Shown here: positions 15,202 through 24,908 of the stretch, one piece after another
Numbering within the stretch: position 1 is the stretch's first letter
Layout: every line of letters begins with the position of its first letter
DNA from: an uncultured Oscillospiraceae bacterium
Lineage (GTDB): Bacteria; Bacillota; Clostridia; Oscillospirales; Oscillospiraceae
DNA length: 51,625 bases
Direction of reading: 5' to 3'
Assembly (NCBI GenBank): GCA_944386975.1
Contig: CALXDC010000014.1
Coordinates: forward strand, 1-51,625
Made by a program: the position numbers and the translations under genes
The notes under the pieces: model-generated
Told to the model about the DNA's origin: nothing
What the model saw: the letters and a program-made list of their open reading frames with translations, nothing else
Database searches by the model: none

Positions 15202-16371
15202 ATGGAAGCAATTTTGGAACACGGCGCCCTGACCGTGGCTCTCACCGGCCACATTGACTCCTCCAACGCCCCCGCTGCGGAGGCGGAGCTCATGGCCATC
15301 CGGGACCGGGAGCCCCACGAGGCCATGGTGCTGGATCTCAAGGACCTCACCTATATCTCCAGCGCCGGGCTGCGGATCGTGCTGCGCCTTCGAAAGCTGG
15401 AGCCGGAGCTGAAGCTGGTGAACGCCTCGGCGGAGGTGTACGAGATTCTGGACATGACCGGCTTTACGGAGATGATGCCGGTGGAGAAGGCCTACCGCAC
15501 CATCTCCATCGAGGGCTGCGAGGTCATTGGCCGGGGGGCCAACGGCACCGTCTACCGCATCGACCAGGACACGGTGGTGAAGGTCTACCGCAGCCAGGAC
15601 TGCCTGCCCGACGTGCAGCGGGAGCGGGAGCTGGCCCGGAAGGCCTTCGTCCTGGGCATCCCCACCGCCATCCCCTACGACGTGGTCCGGGTGGGAGACA
15701 GCTTTGGCTCTGTCTTCGAGCTGCTCAACTCCCGCTCCTTCTCCAAGCTCATTGCCGCAAACCCCCAGGACATGGACCACTATGTGGGCCTCTATGTGGA
15801 TCTGATGCAGAAGATCCACGCCACCCATGTGAAGGAGGGGGACCTCCCCAGCATCCGGAGCTTTGCCGACAGCTGCGTCCTCTATGCCAAAAAGGAGCTG
15901 CCGGAGGCCCTGGGGGCCAAGGTGGAGGCCATGGTAAACGCCATCCCCGACACGGACACCATGCTCCACGGGGATTTCCACACCAACAACATCGTCATGC
16001 AGAACGACGAAGTACTGATCCTCGACATGGACACCCTGTGCGTTGGCCATCCCATCTTCGAGCTGGGGTCCATGTACATGGCCTTCGTAGGCTTCGGAGA
16101 GCTGGATCCCACGGTGCCGGAGGCCTTTTTGAAGCTGCCTTATGCCGTCACCACCAGCATCTGGGAGAAAACGCTGCTGCGATACGCCAGCGGGGACGAG
16201 GCCCTGGCGGCGCGAACCGGGGACCGGGCCAGGATCATCTGCTACCTGCGGCTGCTGCGCCGCTCCCTGCGCCGTGGCGGCCGGGACAACCCGGAGAGCC
16301 GGGCCTGGATTGAGCTGTGCCTTACCCGGCTGACGGAGCTTCTCCCCCGGGTGGACGCCCTGTACGAGTGA
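15202..16371 (+). CDS. STAS domain fused to an APH-type phosphotransferase
   Basis: 389 residues from ATG 15202 (site AAGGAGGA). Residues 1-100 are a STAS anti-sigma antagonist domain with YISSAGLR; Ser54 aligns with SpoIIAA Ser58. Residues ~110-389 form an aminoglycoside-phosphotransferase/kinase fold: a Gly-rich loop (GRGANGTVYRI), a lysine in VVKVYR, the catalytic MLHGDFHTNNIV and metal-binding LILDMDT. It resembles TIGR02172-like proteins, with a STAS domain in front. The switch domain and an unrelated kinase share one chain, so the STAS phosphorylation state may control phosphorylation of a small molecule or protein (inference). Substrate unknown. Confidence 0.88.
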   Translation: MEAILEHGALTVALTGHIDSSNAPAAEAELMAIRDREPHEAMVLDLKDLTYISSAGLRIVLRLRKLEPELKLVNASAEVYEILDMTGFTEMMPVEKAYRTISIEGCEVIGRGANGTVYRIDQDTVVKVYRSQDCLPDVQRERELARKAFVLGIPTAIPYDVVRVGDSFGSVFELLNSRSFSKLIAANPQDMDHYVGLYVDLMQKIHATHVKEGDLPSIRSFADSCVLYAKKELPEALGAKVEAMVNAIPDTDTMLHGDFHTNNIVMQNDEVLILDMDTLCVGHPIFELGSMYMAFVGFGELDPTVPEAFLKLPYAVTTSIWEKTLLRYASGDEALAARTGDRARIICYLRLLRRSLRRGGRDNPESRAWIELCLTRLTELLPRVDALYE

Positions 16372-16418
16372 TCGTTTCCCCCTGTTTTCTGATTCTGATA
16401 TTGAAGGAGGTCTTTCCC

Positions 16419-16715
16419 ATGACCATTACCAAAGAGGCGGCGGGAACCGCCCTGACCCTGTCCCTTCAGGGACGACTGGACACCAACACAGCCCCCCAGC
16501 TGGAGGCTGCGCTGAAGGATGCCCTCAGCGGCGTCACCGCCCTGACCCTGGACTTCGAAGGGCTGGAGTATATCTCCTCCGCCGGGCTCCGGGTACTGCT
16601 GTCCGCCCAGAAGGTGATGAAGAAGCAGGGGACCATGGTAATCCGCCATGTGAACCCGACCATCATGGAGGTCTTTGAAGTCACCGGCTTCAGCGATTTT
16701 CTCACCATCGAGTAA
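16419..16715 (+). CDS. STAS-domain anti-sigma factor antagonist (RsbV/SpoIIAA-like)
   Basis: 98 residues, one STAS domain. The phosphorylation loop is GLEYISSAGLRVLL with Ser54 at the SpoIIAA Ser58 position; the N-terminal LTLSLQGRLDTNTAPQL strand-helix is typical. It starts behind GAAGGAGG, 47 bp after the STAS-APH gene, the longest gap in the operon. Likely substrate of the RsbW-like kinase and of the SpoIIE-type phosphatase encoded nearby. Confidence 0.93.
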   Translation: MTITKEAAGTALTLSLQGRLDTNTAPQLEAALKDALSGVTALTLDFEGLEYISSAGLRVLLSAQKVMKKQGTMVIRHVNPTIMEVFEVTGFSDFLTIE

Positions 16716-16718
16716 CCC

Positions 16719-17507
16719 ATGAAGATCGCCTATCTCGGCATCGACCTGCTGCACTGCGCCCTGGATGCGGCGCTGGCAGAGGGCTGCGAAGTCCTCCGCC
16801 TCTTCTCCTGTGAGACGGACAACGTCACCGAGTTCAACACCGCCGTCCTCTCCTCAGCCCGGGACCGAGGCATCCCCGCCACCCTGGCTCCCATCACAAA
16901 GCGCGACCTTGCACAGCTGGCGGCCCAGGGCTGCCAGCTGCTGCTGTGCGGGGGTTACTACCACAAGGCGCCGGTGACGGACCGCTTCCCCATGGTGAAC
17001 ATCCACCCCGCCCCCCTGCCCCGATTCCGGGGCGCCTGGCCCATGCCCCACATGCTGCTGCAGGGCGAGGCGGAGGGGGGCGTGGTGCTGCACAAAATGG
17101 CCCGGGACTTCGACGCCGGGGACATCCTCCTGGATGCCTCCTTCCCCCTCTCCCCCGCCGACACCCTGGCGGACTACATGGCGAAGACGGAGGCGGCGGT
17201 ACCCGGTCTGGTGTCCCGCCTCATCCGGGAGCTGCCCCGGCTTTTGGCGGCCGCCCGGCCCCAGGTGGAGGGAACCTACTGGCCCTGCCCCACGGAGGCG
17301 GACTGGACCGTCACGCCGGAGATGCCGGTGGAGACGGCGGACCGGGTGCTGCGGGCCTTCTACGGCTATGAGTGCGTCTACCGATCCGGCAACCGCCGCT
17401 TCGAGCTCATCGGCGGCCGGGCCCTGCCGGGGGCGGAGAGCCCCTTCCCCGTCCGAGGCGGCGCCATTCTGGCCAAATCCGTAAGGGAGCTGGAACCTTA
17501 TGTCTGA
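16719..17507 (+). CDS. Methionyl-tRNA formyltransferase-like N-formyltransferase
   Basis: 262 residues. The Formyl_trans_N fold is recognisable: the active-site set is Asn94 and His96 in MVNIHPAPLPRFRG and Asp132 in DFDAGDIL, all conserved. The C-terminal ~65 residues resemble the Formyl_trans_C region. At 262 residues it is shorter than Fmt (about 310), and its setting away from def or fmt partners suggests a special substrate such as an amino sugar or amino acid, using 10-formyl-tetrahydrofolate. It begins 3 bp after the STAS stop without an obvious Shine-Dalgarno site and overlaps the next gene by 8 bp, so coupled translation is likely. Confidence 0.8.
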   Translation: MKIAYLGIDLLHCALDAALAEGCEVLRLFSCETDNVTEFNTAVLSSARDRGIPATLAPITKRDLAQLAAQGCQLLLCGGYYHKAPVTDRFPMVNIHPAPLPRFRGAWPMPHMLLQGEAEGGVVLHKMARDFDAGDILLDASFPLSPADTLADYMAKTEAAVPGLVSRLIRELPRLLAAARPQVEGTYWPCPTEADWTVTPEMPVETADRVLRAFYGYECVYRSGNRRFELIGGRALPGAESPFPVRGGAILAKSVRELEPYV

Positions 17508-18354
17508 GATCACCATTGCCCATCGGGACCGAATCGAGGAGATTCGCGCCCGTTATGGCCACGCCCTCTCCGCCCACGCCTTCCCCTCTCTCTACCTGTG
17601 GCGGGAGGCGATGGACCTGCGTCTTTTTCTGGAGGAGGACCTTTTCTCCGTCCGCTGCGCCGGATACGGGGAGAACGCCTGGTTCTTTCCCTGCGGCGGC
17701 GAGGGGGCCAAATCGGCCTTTCTGGAGCGGCGGATGGCGAAGCCGGACCTCATTCTTCTCTACCTCCGGGGAGAGGACGCCGCCTGGCTGGAGGACCGGT
17801 GCCCCGGCCGCTTCGCTCTCCGCCGCCGGTATGACGCCGACGAGTACCTCTACGATCGGGCGGTCCATGTGAACCTGGAGGGGGGGCGGTTCCACCACAT
17901 CCGCCGCCGCCTCCACAAGATCCGCCGGGACCTCTTCCCCCGCACCGCCCCCCTCGGCGACGACACGGCGGAGGACGTGCTGCGGGTGGCCGCCCTGTGG
18001 GCGGAGCAGAACCCCGGCGTGGGCCGGGACGACCGCACCCTGGTAGCGGAGGCCCTTATCCATCGGCGGGAGCTGGGACTCCAGGGGGTGGTGGTGTACC
18101 TCTCCGACCACCCCGCCGCCTTCATGATGGGCTTCCCCCTCACGGAGGACACCTTCGACGCCAATGTGGGCAAGTGCGCCGCCGGGGTCCAGGGCCTCAC
18201 CTACTACACCCTCCGGGAGCTCTTTGCCGCCCTTCCCCCTCATTTCCGCTGGTGCAACCTGGAGGAGGATCTGGGGCTGCCCGGTCTGCGGGACATGAAG
18301 GAGCACTTCCTGCCGGAGAGGAAACATGAGATCTGGGAGGCCCGATGCCTATGA
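17500..18354 (+). CDS. DUF2156 (GNAT-like, LPG-synthase C-terminal type) protein
   Basis: 284 residues. The arrangement fits DUF2156: two GNAT-like halves, with FHHIRRRLHKIRRD in the middle, then VVVYLSDHPAAFMMGFPL and a C-terminal CNLEEDLGLPGLRDMKEHFLP close to the family consensus. The best-known relative is the catalytic domain of phosphatidylglycerol lysyltransferase (MprF), which moves an amino acid from tRNA to lipid. No membrane flippase domain is present, so it would act on a soluble or membrane-surface acceptor. It overlaps both neighbours (8 and 4 bp), so it is made together with the formyltransferase and the MATE fusion. Confidence 0.82.
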   Translation: MSEITIAHRDRIEEIRARYGHALSAHAFPSLYLWREAMDLRLFLEEDLFSVRCAGYGENAWFFPCGGEGAKSAFLERRMAKPDLILLYLRGEDAAWLEDRCPGRFALRRRYDADEYLYDRAVHVNLEGGRFHHIRRRLHKIRRDLFPRTAPLGDDTAEDVLRVAALWAEQNPGVGRDDRTLVAEALIHRRELGLQGVVVYLSDHPAAFMMGFPLTEDTFDANVGKCAAGVQGLTYYTLRELFAALPPHFRWCNLEEDLGLPGLRDMKEHFLPERKHEIWEARCL

Positions 18355-20084
18355 GCCGTGACATTTTTACCGCCAAGATGTTTCGGCGGCTCTTCCTCCC
18401 CTCCCTCTGCGCCAGCTTCGGCCTGGCCCTGTCGGATATGGCCGACGCGTTGGTGGTGGGCCGCAGCATGGGGGCCACGGGCCTTGCCGCCATCGGCATG
18501 ACCCTGCCCCTCTTCATGGTCCTCAACCTCTTCATGCACGGCTTCGGCATCGGCGGCAGCGTCCGCTACGCCCAGCTCATGGGGGCGGGAAAGGAGGCGG
18601 AGGCCCTTCAGAGCTTCCGCCAGGTGCTGGCCGCCGGCATTCTCACCGCCCTTCTCCTGGCGGCGGCGGTGAACCTCTTCCCCGCCGCCGTACTGCGCCT
18701 TCTGGGCGCCGCCGGGGCGGAGGCGGAACTCTACGGCCAGACCATGGCCTACGTCCGCCTCATCGCCGCCGGGGCCCCTCTCTTCTTCCTCAACTACATT
18801 CTCAACTACTACCTCCGCAGCGCTGGGCAGGAGCGGCGGGCGGGGGCAGGCTTCCTGGCGGGCACCTTCACCGACGTGGGACTGAACCTCCTTCTGGTGC
18901 TGGTGCTGGACATGGGCACCACCGGGGCGGCTCTCGCCACCCTGGCGGGGTCGGCGGCGGCGGTGCTGGTGTACCTGCCGGGGCTTCTCTCCAAAAAGGA
19001 AGCCCTCCGCCTGGGGCTCTGCCGCCCGAGCTTCCGGGAGGCCTTCTCCTGTTTTGGCACCGGCTTCTCCTCCTCCGTCCAGTACGGCTATCAGCTGATC
19101 TTCTTCCTCCTGGCCTCCCACACCCTCATGGCCGCCGCCGGGGAGGTAGGGATGGCGGTATTCGACATGGTGCAAAACGCCTCCTACCTCATTTTGTATC
19201 TCTACGACGCCGCCGCCAAGGCTCTGCAGCCCCTGGCAAGCACCTTCCACGGGGAGAAGAACCAGCCGGCGGTCCGGCAGTCCCTCCGCCTGGCCCTTCT
19301 GTGGGGCCTTGGCTGGGGCCTCGCCGCCGCCCTGCTGGTGAGCCTCTTCCCCCAGATGGTCTGCGCCGCCTTCGGCCTTGGGACGGCGGAGGCCGCCCAA
19401 GTGGGGGCCGGAGCCCTGCGGCTCTACTGCCTCTCCAGCGCCTTTGCCGGGGTCAGCGTGCTGCTGGAGGCCTACTACCAGTCGGTGGAGCGGGAGCGGG
19501 AGGCCTTCGTCATCGCTACCCTCCGGGGCTGCGCGGTGCTGCTGCCCGCCGCCGCCCTGCTGGCCCTCCTCCGTCCGGCGGCTCTCTGGTGGGTCTTTCC
19601 CGTGACAGAAATTCTCTCCCTGGGCCTCTTCCTCCTCTGGCGCTTCCTCCGCCCGGCGGCGGAGGGGACCTTCCCCCAGGAGCGGATCCTCCACCGGCTC
19701 ATCCGCAGCCGCACCGAGGACCTGGGGGCCCTGGCCGCCCAGCTGGAGGAATTCTGCGAGAGCTGGGGGGCCTCCCCCCGGCAGCAGTATCTGGTGTGCA
19801 TGGCCGTGGAGGAGATCACCGTGGCCATCATCCAGAACGCCTTCGACCGCATGACCGACGGTTACATCCAAATCACCCTCATCGCCTGCCCCGACGGCGC
19901 CTTCGAGCTCCATCTCCGGGACAACGCCTCCTTCTTCAACCCCTTCTCCCTGGAAACGGAGCGGGCGAAGGAGGACGGCTCCTTCGACATGGACGCCATG
20001 GGGATGCTGGTGGTGAAAAAGCAGGCCAAATCCTTCTTCTACCGGCAGTATCAGGGCTTCAATACCCTGGTGGTCCGGATTTGA
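18351..20084 (+). CDS. MATE-family transporter fused to a degenerate GHKL kinase domain
   Basis: 577 residues from ATG 18351, which overlaps the previous stop as ATGA with GGGAGG 10 nt upstream; ATG 18345 is a close alternative. Residues 1-440 are a MATE multidrug/solute exporter with about 12 membrane helices (opening LFLPSLCASFGLALSDMADALVVG). Residues ~445-577 are an RsbW-like HATPase: AVEEITVAIIQNAF, LRDNASFFNPF and DAMGMLVVKKQ match the N, G1 and G2 boxes. The Asn four residues after the N-box Glu is Ala, so ATP hydrolysis or kinase activity is doubtful. The fusion suggests that STAS proteins dock on and gate the exporter (inference). Confidence 0.88.
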   Translation: MSRDIFTAKMFRRLFLPSLCASFGLALSDMADALVVGRSMGATGLAAIGMTLPLFMVLNLFMHGFGIGGSVRYAQLMGAGKEAEALQSFRQVLAAGILTALLLAAAVNLFPAAVLRLLGAAGAEAELYGQTMAYVRLIAAGAPLFFLNYILNYYLRSAGQERRAGAGFLAGTFTDVGLNLLLVLVLDMGTTGAALATLAGSAAAVLVYLPGLLSKKEALRLGLCRPSFREAFSCFGTGFSSSVQYGYQLIFFLLASHTLMAAAGEVGMAVFDMVQNASYLILYLYDAAAKALQPLASTFHGEKNQPAVRQSLRLALLWGLGWGLAAALLVSLFPQMVCAAFGLGTAEAAQVGAGALRLYCLSSAFAGVSVLLEAYYQSVEREREAFVIATLRGCAVLLPAAALLALLRPAALWWVFPVTEILSLGLFLLWRFLRPAAEGTFPQERILHRLIRSRTEDLGALAAQLEEFCESWGASPRQQYLVCMAVEEITVAIIQNAFDRMTDGYIQITLIACPDGAFELHLRDNASFFNPFSLETERAKEDGSFDMDAMGMLVVKKQAKSFFYRQYQGFNTLVVRI

Positions 20085-20093
20085 GGTGCAAAT

Positions 20094-22184
20094 ATGAAAT
20101 TCTCTCTTCGAACGAAAGTGGTGCTGGCGGTGCTGGTCATGGCCCTGGTGGTGGCCGGGGTCACCGGCCTTGTCAGCTACAATGTCTACTCCCGCTCCAT
20201 GGAGGAGCACTACGCCACCCTCACCACCAACACCGCCAGGTCCGCCGCCTCCATGGTGGACGCCGATGCGGTGGCGAACCTGGCGGAGCGGACGTTGGAG
20301 ATCTACCGGAGCTTCTGCCCCGATGAGACCACTCCCCCGGACTTTGCCGCCTTCACCCAGGCGGACTGGACGGCCTACTACGCCGCCTTTGACGAGATCG
20401 CCCAGGATCCCGCCTTTCAGGAGACCTTCGACACCCTCAGCGCCCTGAAGGAGGACAACGGGGTTTTGTGGATGTACGTGGCCTTCATGGACACCCAGAC
20501 CGGCCAGGGTATCTATATCATCGACGCCGACGCCACCGAGGACGCCTGCCCCCCCGGCACCTGCGGGGACATCGAGCCGGAAAACCTGGCTCTCATGGAG
20601 CAGGGTGTCTACGACTTCCCCCCCTACATCACCAACTACGAGGAGTTCGGCTGGCTGTCCTCCTCCGCCGCGGCCATCACCGATGGGGACGGCCATGTGG
20701 TAGCCCACGCCTTCGTGGACTTCTCCATGAACGAGGTGATGGCAGACCGGGAGGCCTTCCTGCTGCGGCTGGGAGCGGTGCTGGCGGCGGTAACGGTGGT
20801 GCTGATTCTCCTCCTCACCTTTCTCTTCAGCCGGGCGGTAGTGCGGCCCATCAACCTGTTGGCCGCCGCCACCGGCTCCTTCGTCTCCGACAAGCAGAAA
20901 AACGGCGGCGACTCCGCCATTTCTCTTCTCCAGATCAAAACCGGCGACGAGATCGAGAATCTCTCCGCCTCCATCCGCCAGATGGAGCAGGAGATCAACA
21001 CCTACATCGCCGACCTCACCCAGGTCACCGCCGAGCGGGAGCGCATCGGCGCGGAGCTGGACGTGGCCCGGAACATCCAGGCCTCCATGCTCCCCTGCAT
21101 CTTCCCCCCCTTCCCCCAGCGGGAGGAGTTCAGCATCTTCGCCGCCATGGAGCCCGCCAAAGAGGTGGGGGGCGACTTCTACGACTTCTTCCTGGTGGAC
21201 GACGACCACCTGGCCCTGGTGATGGCGGACGTGTCCGGCAAGGGGGTGCCGGCGGCTATGTTCATGGTCATCGCCAAGACCCTTCTGAAAAACTCCGCCC
21301 AGACGGGGCTCTCCCCCAAGGCGGTCTTGGAGAAGGTGAACAACCAGCTGTGCGAGAACAACGACGCGGAGATGTTCGTTACCGTGTGGCTGGGGATTCT
21401 GGAGATCTCCACCGGCAGAATGCTCTGCGCCAACGCGGGCCACGAGTACCCCGCCATTCGCCGCAGCGGCGGGCAGTTCGAGCTCTTCCGGGACAAGCAC
21501 GGCTTTGTCCTGGCGGGGATGGAGAACGCCAAGTACCGGGAGTACGAGCTGAATCTGGCCCCAGGGGACGCCCTCTTCGTCTACACCGACGGCGTGGCCG
21601 AGGCCACCGACGCGCAGAACCAGCTCTACGGCACCGACCGGATGCTCTCCGCCCTCAACCGCAGTCCGGAGGCGGACTGTGAGGGTCTTCTGCGGACCCT
21701 CCGTTCCGATATCGACGCCTTTGTGGGGGACGCCCCCCAGTTTGACGACATCACCATGCTGGCCCTGGAGATGGGGCGGCTGGAGGACCGGATGCACAAG
21801 ATCCGGGTGAAGCCGGAGGCGGAGAGCCTGGAGGCGGCCACCGCCTTCTTCCGGGAGGCCCTCCAGGACCAGAACGCCCCGGAGCGGGTGGTGTCCCAGG
21901 TCTGCGTGGCGGTGGATGAGATCTTCTCCAACATCGTCCGCTATAGCGGAGCCACCGCCGTCACCCTGGGCCGGGAAGCGGGGGAAGGGTTCCTCCGCCT
22001 CCGTTTCTCCGACAATGGACGGCCCTACGATCCCACCCAGGCCCCGGATCCCGACGTGACCCTCCCCCCGGAGGAGCGGGAGATCGGCGGTATGGGCATC
22101 TTCATGGTGAAGAAGATGATGGACCAGATCTCCTATCTCTACGCCGACGGCTTCAACGTGCTCACCCTGGAAAAGCGGTGGTGA
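20094..22184 (+). CDS. Membrane sensor-HAMP-SpoIIE/RsbU phosphatase-GHKL kinase fusion
   Basis: 696 residues. Membrane segment 1 (about 8-28), an outside sensor (30-220) with two cysteines close together (ACPPGTCGD), segment 2 (222-246), a HAMP region (247-300), a helix, a PP2C-type SpoIIE/RsbU phosphatase (about 325-560; metal Asp in [23 protein letters not shown]) and a C-terminal RsbW-like kinase (563-696). That kinase keeps [22 protein letters not shown] and [13 protein letters not shown]. One chain could therefore both dephosphorylate and phosphorylate STAS serines, setting the switch according to an outside signal. The ligand is unknown. It starts 9 bp after the MATE fusion. Confidence 0.93.
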   Translation: MKFSLRTKVVLAVLVMALVVAGVTGLVSYNVYSRSMEEHYATLTTNTARSAASMVDADAVANLAERTLEIYRSFCPDETTPPDFAAFTQADWTAYYAAFDEIAQDPAFQETFDTLSALKEDNGVLWMYVAFMDTQTGQGIYIIDADATEDACPPGTCGDIEPENLALMEQGVYDFPPYITNYEEFGWLSSSAAAITDGDGHVVAHAFVDFSMNEVMADREAFLLRLGAVLAAVTVVLILLLTFLFSRAVVRPINLLAAATGSFVSDKQKNGGDSAISLLQIKTGDEIENLSASIRQMEQEINTYIADLTQVTAERERIGAELDVARNIQASMLPCIFPPFPQREEFSIFAAMEPAKEVGGDFYDFFLVDDDHLALVMADVSGKGVPAAMFMVIAKTLLKNSAQTGLSPKAVLEKVNNQLCENNDAEMFVTVWLGILEISTGRMLCANAGHEYPAIRRSGGQFELFRDKHGFVLAGMENAKYREYELNLAPGDALFVYTDGVAEATDAQNQLYGTDRMLSALNRSPEADCEGLLRTLRSDIDAFVGDAPQFDDITMLALEMGRLEDRMHKIRVKPEAESLEAATAFFREALQDQNAPERVVSQVCVAVDEIFSNIVRYSGATAVTLGREAGEGFLRLRFSDNGRPYDPTQAPDPDVTLPPEEREIGGMGIFMVKKMMDQISYLYADGFNVLTLEKRW

Positions 22185-22219
22185 GGCCGTCCCAGTCTGC
22201 AACCCAGGAGGATTTTCCC

Positions 22220-24868
22220 ATGCCCCATGTCCCTTCCGCCCCGCCCCGCGCCCTGACGCTGCTGGCCCTGGTGCTGGCGGTCCTCTCCCCCGCCGCCCTG
22301 GCCGCCGGGGAGACGGACTTTTCCCTCAACGACCCCGCCGTCACCATTGCCGTACCGGTGGGGGCCGTGCCGGAGACCGCCGCCAAGGCGGCCTACCCCG
22401 ACGCCCAGTTTATCTACATCAACAGCGCCTCCGACGGCTTTCTGGCCGTCCAGACCGGCAAGGCCGACGCCTTCGCCGTGGAGCGCACCACCTATGACAG
22501 CGCCGTGGCCTCCGGCCTGGAGGGCCTGACCCTCCACAGCGACGGAGCCGTAGGAGAGCCGGGACTGGTGGCGGTGGGCATCAGCCCACTGACGGAGATT
22601 CCCGACGCCAAGGGGAAGATCGACGCCTTTCTCAGTGAGATGGAGGAGGAGGGGGGCCTCTCGGAGATGGAGGACCGGTGGCTCACCGGCCACGACTACA
22701 CCATGCCGGACATCCCCCAGGCGGAGGCCCCGGACTTCTCCATGACCGTGGGCACCTCCGGCCTGGCGGAGCCCTACACCTTTTACCAGGACAACACCGT
22801 CACCGGCTTCGACGTGGAGCTGATGCGCCGCTTCGCCCTGTGGTGCAACGCCTCGGTGACCTTCGAGCTCTACGACTGGAACGGCCTCACCGCCTCCTGT
22901 GTGTCGGGAAAGACGGACTACATCGCCGCCGACCTCTTCGTCACCCCGGAGAAGCAGGAGGTTATCGGCTTCTCCCAGCCCTACACCCAGGTGGAGACCG
23001 TGATAGTGGTGGCCGCGGAGGGCGGCGGGGGCGGTTTCTGGTCCGGGCTCTCCGACAGCTTTGAGCGGACCTTCCTCCGAGAAAACCGGTGGCAGCTGAT
23101 CCTCAGCGGCCTGCTGGTCACCGTGGAAATCACCCTTCTGGCGGCCCTGGCGGGCACAGCCCTGGGCTTTGGACTCTACCTCCTGCTCGCCTGCCCCCTC
23201 CGGCTTGTGCGCCTCCTCCTCCGGGGCTTCTGCTCTCTCCTCCAGGGCCTTCCCAGCCTGGTGGTACTGATGATCCTCTACTTTCTGGTCTTCGCCTCGT
23301 CGGACATCCGCCCGGTGCTGGTGGGCGTCATCGCCTTCTCCCTTCTCTTCGCCGTCACCGTCTCCCAGCTGCTCACCAGCGGCGTCCGGGCGGTGGACGG
23401 CGGCCAGTGGGAGGCGGCGGCGGCCCTGGGCTTTGGACGGGCCGGAGCCTTTCTCCACGTGATCTTGCCCCAGGCTCTCCGCCACGCCATGCCCCTCTAC
23501 AAAGGGGAGCTCTCCGCCATGCTGAAGCTCACCTCCATCGTGGGCTATATCTCCATCGAGGATCTCACCAAGGCGGGGGACATTATCCGCAGCCGCACCT
23601 ATGAGGCCTTCTTCCCCCTGCTGGCCACCGCCGTCCTCTACTTCGCCCTCTCCGCCCTTCTGATCTGGGGGGTGGGGCGGCTGGAGCGGGCCATGGACCC
23701 CCGTCGGCGGCGGACGCCCCGGTTCGCGGCGGAGCCCTGCCCGGATGGGGAACTCCCCTCTTTTGCGCCCGGAGAGGCCGGAGAGGTCCTCATCCGGGCG
23801 GAGCATCTGCAAAAAGCCTACCCCGACGCCACCCCTCTGAAGGACGTAAACGCAGAAATTCGCCGGGGGGAGGTCATCACCATCATCGGGCCATCGGGCA
23901 CCGGCAAATCCACCTTTCTCCGCTGCCTCAACGGCCTGGAGACCCCCACCGGCGGCACGGTCACCGTGCTGGGCCGGTCCCTGGGGGCAAAGGGAACCGA
24001 CCTGAGAGCCCTGCGGCGGCGGGTGGGCATGGTGTTCCAGTCCTTCCACCTCTTCCCCCACCTGACGGTGATCGAAAACGTGATGCTGGCCCCGGTGCTG
24101 CTGCGGAAGGTGCCCCGGCAGGAGGCCTACCGGCAGGGCATGGCCCTGCTTCGGATGGTGGGTATGGGGGAACGGGGACTCCGCTTCCCCGACGAACTCT
24201 CCGGCGGCCAGCGGCAGCGGGTGGCCATCGCCCGGGCCCTGGCCATGGAGCCGGAGGCCATTCTCTTCGACGAGCCCACCAGCGCCCTGGACCCCGCCAT
24301 GGTGGGGGAGGTGCTGGCCGTCATGCGGCGGCTGGCCGCCCGTGGGCTCACCATGGTGATCGTCACCCATGAGATGAAGTTCGCCAGGGACGTGTCCACC
24401 CGGGTGTTCTACATGGACCGGGGCGAGGTCTACGAGGAGGGGCCGCCGGAGCAGATTTTCGACGACCCCCGCCGGCGGCGTACCCGCGCCTTCGTCCAGC
24501 GGCTGAAGGTGCTCCACTTCACCATCACCTCCCCCAGCTACGACTTTATCGCCATGACAGAGTCCCTCCGCCGCTTCGGAGAGCAGCACCAGCTGTCCCA
24601 GCGGCAGACCGACAGCCTCTGCCGGACCTTCGAGGAAATCTGCGCCGCCAACATCATCCCCCGCAGCCCGGTGGACTACCGTCTCCAGGTGTTCACCGAG
24701 TACGCCGGGGAGACGGACGCCCTTACCATGGACTTTGTCTGGGGCGGCCCGCCCTTCGACCCGCTGATGGAGGGGGACCCCCTCTCCCTCCGGCTGGTAC
24801 GGGGTTTTTCCAAGGCGTGCCGCTACACATATGCCGACGGCGAAAACCGCCTGAAGGTACTGCTTTAA
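22220..24868 (+). CDS. One-chain amino-acid ABC importer (permuted binding domain, permease, ATPase) with GHKL-like tail
   Basis: 882 residues from ATG 22220 (site CAGGAGGA). Signal peptide 1-29. Residues 38-157 match the second half of an SBP_bac_3 binding protein and 172-266 match the first half ([31 protein letters not shown]), so the order is swapped. The permease spans 290-490, with the EAA loop at about 398-420. The ATPase spans 524-760: Walker [10 protein letters not shown] (557-565), LSGGQRQR and [10 protein letters not shown]. The last ~120 residues resemble an RsbW fold ([18 protein letters not shown]) but lack the N-box Asn, the G1 Asp and the G2 glycines. Likely a polar amino acid importer controlled through STAS partners (inference). 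Confidence 0.9.
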   Translation: MPHVPSAPPRALTLLALVLAVLSPAALAAGETDFSLNDPAVTIAVPVGAVPETAAKAAYPDAQFIYINSASDGFLAVQTGKADAFAVERTTYDSAVASGLEGLTLHSDGAVGEPGLVAVGISPLTEIPDAKGKIDAFLSEMEEEGGLSEMEDRWLTGHDYTMPDIPQAEAPDFSMTVGTSGLAEPYTFYQDNTVTGFDVELMRRFALWCNASVTFELYDWNGLTASCVSGKTDYIAADLFVTPEKQEVIGFSQPYTQVETVIVVAAEGGGGGFWSGLSDSFERTFLRENRWQLILSGLLVTVEITLLAALAGTALGFGLYLLLACPLRLVRLLLRGFCSLLQGLPSLVVLMILYFLVFASSDIRPVLVGVIAFSLLFAVTVSQLLTSGVRAVDGGQWEAAAALGFGRAGAFLHVILPQALRHAMPLYKGELSAMLKLTSIVGYISIEDLTKAGDIIRSRTYEAFFPLLATAVLYFALSALLIWGVGRLERAMDPRRRRTPRFAAEPCPDGELPSFAPGEAGEVLIRAEHLQKAYPDATPLKDVNAEIRRGEVITIIGPSGTGKSTFLRCLNGLETPTGGTVTVLGRSLGAKGTDLRALRRRVGMVFQSFHLFPHLTVIENVMLAPVLLRKVPRQEAYRQGMALLRMVGMGERGLRFPDELSGGQRQRVAIARALAMEPEAILFDEPTSALDPAMVGEVLAVMRRLAARGLTMVIVTHEMKFARDVSTRVFYMDRGEVYEEGPPEQIFDDPRRRRTRAFVQRLKVLHFTITSPSYDFIAMTESLRRFGEQHQLSQRQTDSLCRTFEEICAANIIPRSPVDYRLQVFTEYAGETDALTMDFVWGGPPFDPLMEGDPLSLRLVRGFSKACRYTYADGENRLKVLL

Positions 24869-24873
24869 ACAAG

Positions 24874-24898
24874 GCGCGGGAACGCCCGCGCAAGGAGG
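24874..24898 (+). promoter_or_regulatory. Hairpin abutting the cstA ribosome binding site
   Basis: GCGCGGG (24874-24880) / CCCGCGC (24885-24891) with loop AACG ends directly before AAGGAGG (24892-24898). It may protect or tune the cstA translation start relative to the upstream fusion gene. Confidence 0.45.
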
Positions 24899-24908
24899 TT
24901 CCTTTTTT

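Noticed and set aside
18240-22202. Very long open frame on the minus strand opposite the MATE and phosphatase genes
   Set aside because: It is an antisense by-product of GC-rich third codon positions; it reads as low-complexity Gly/His/Val text with no family resemblance, and the plus-strand genes are clear.
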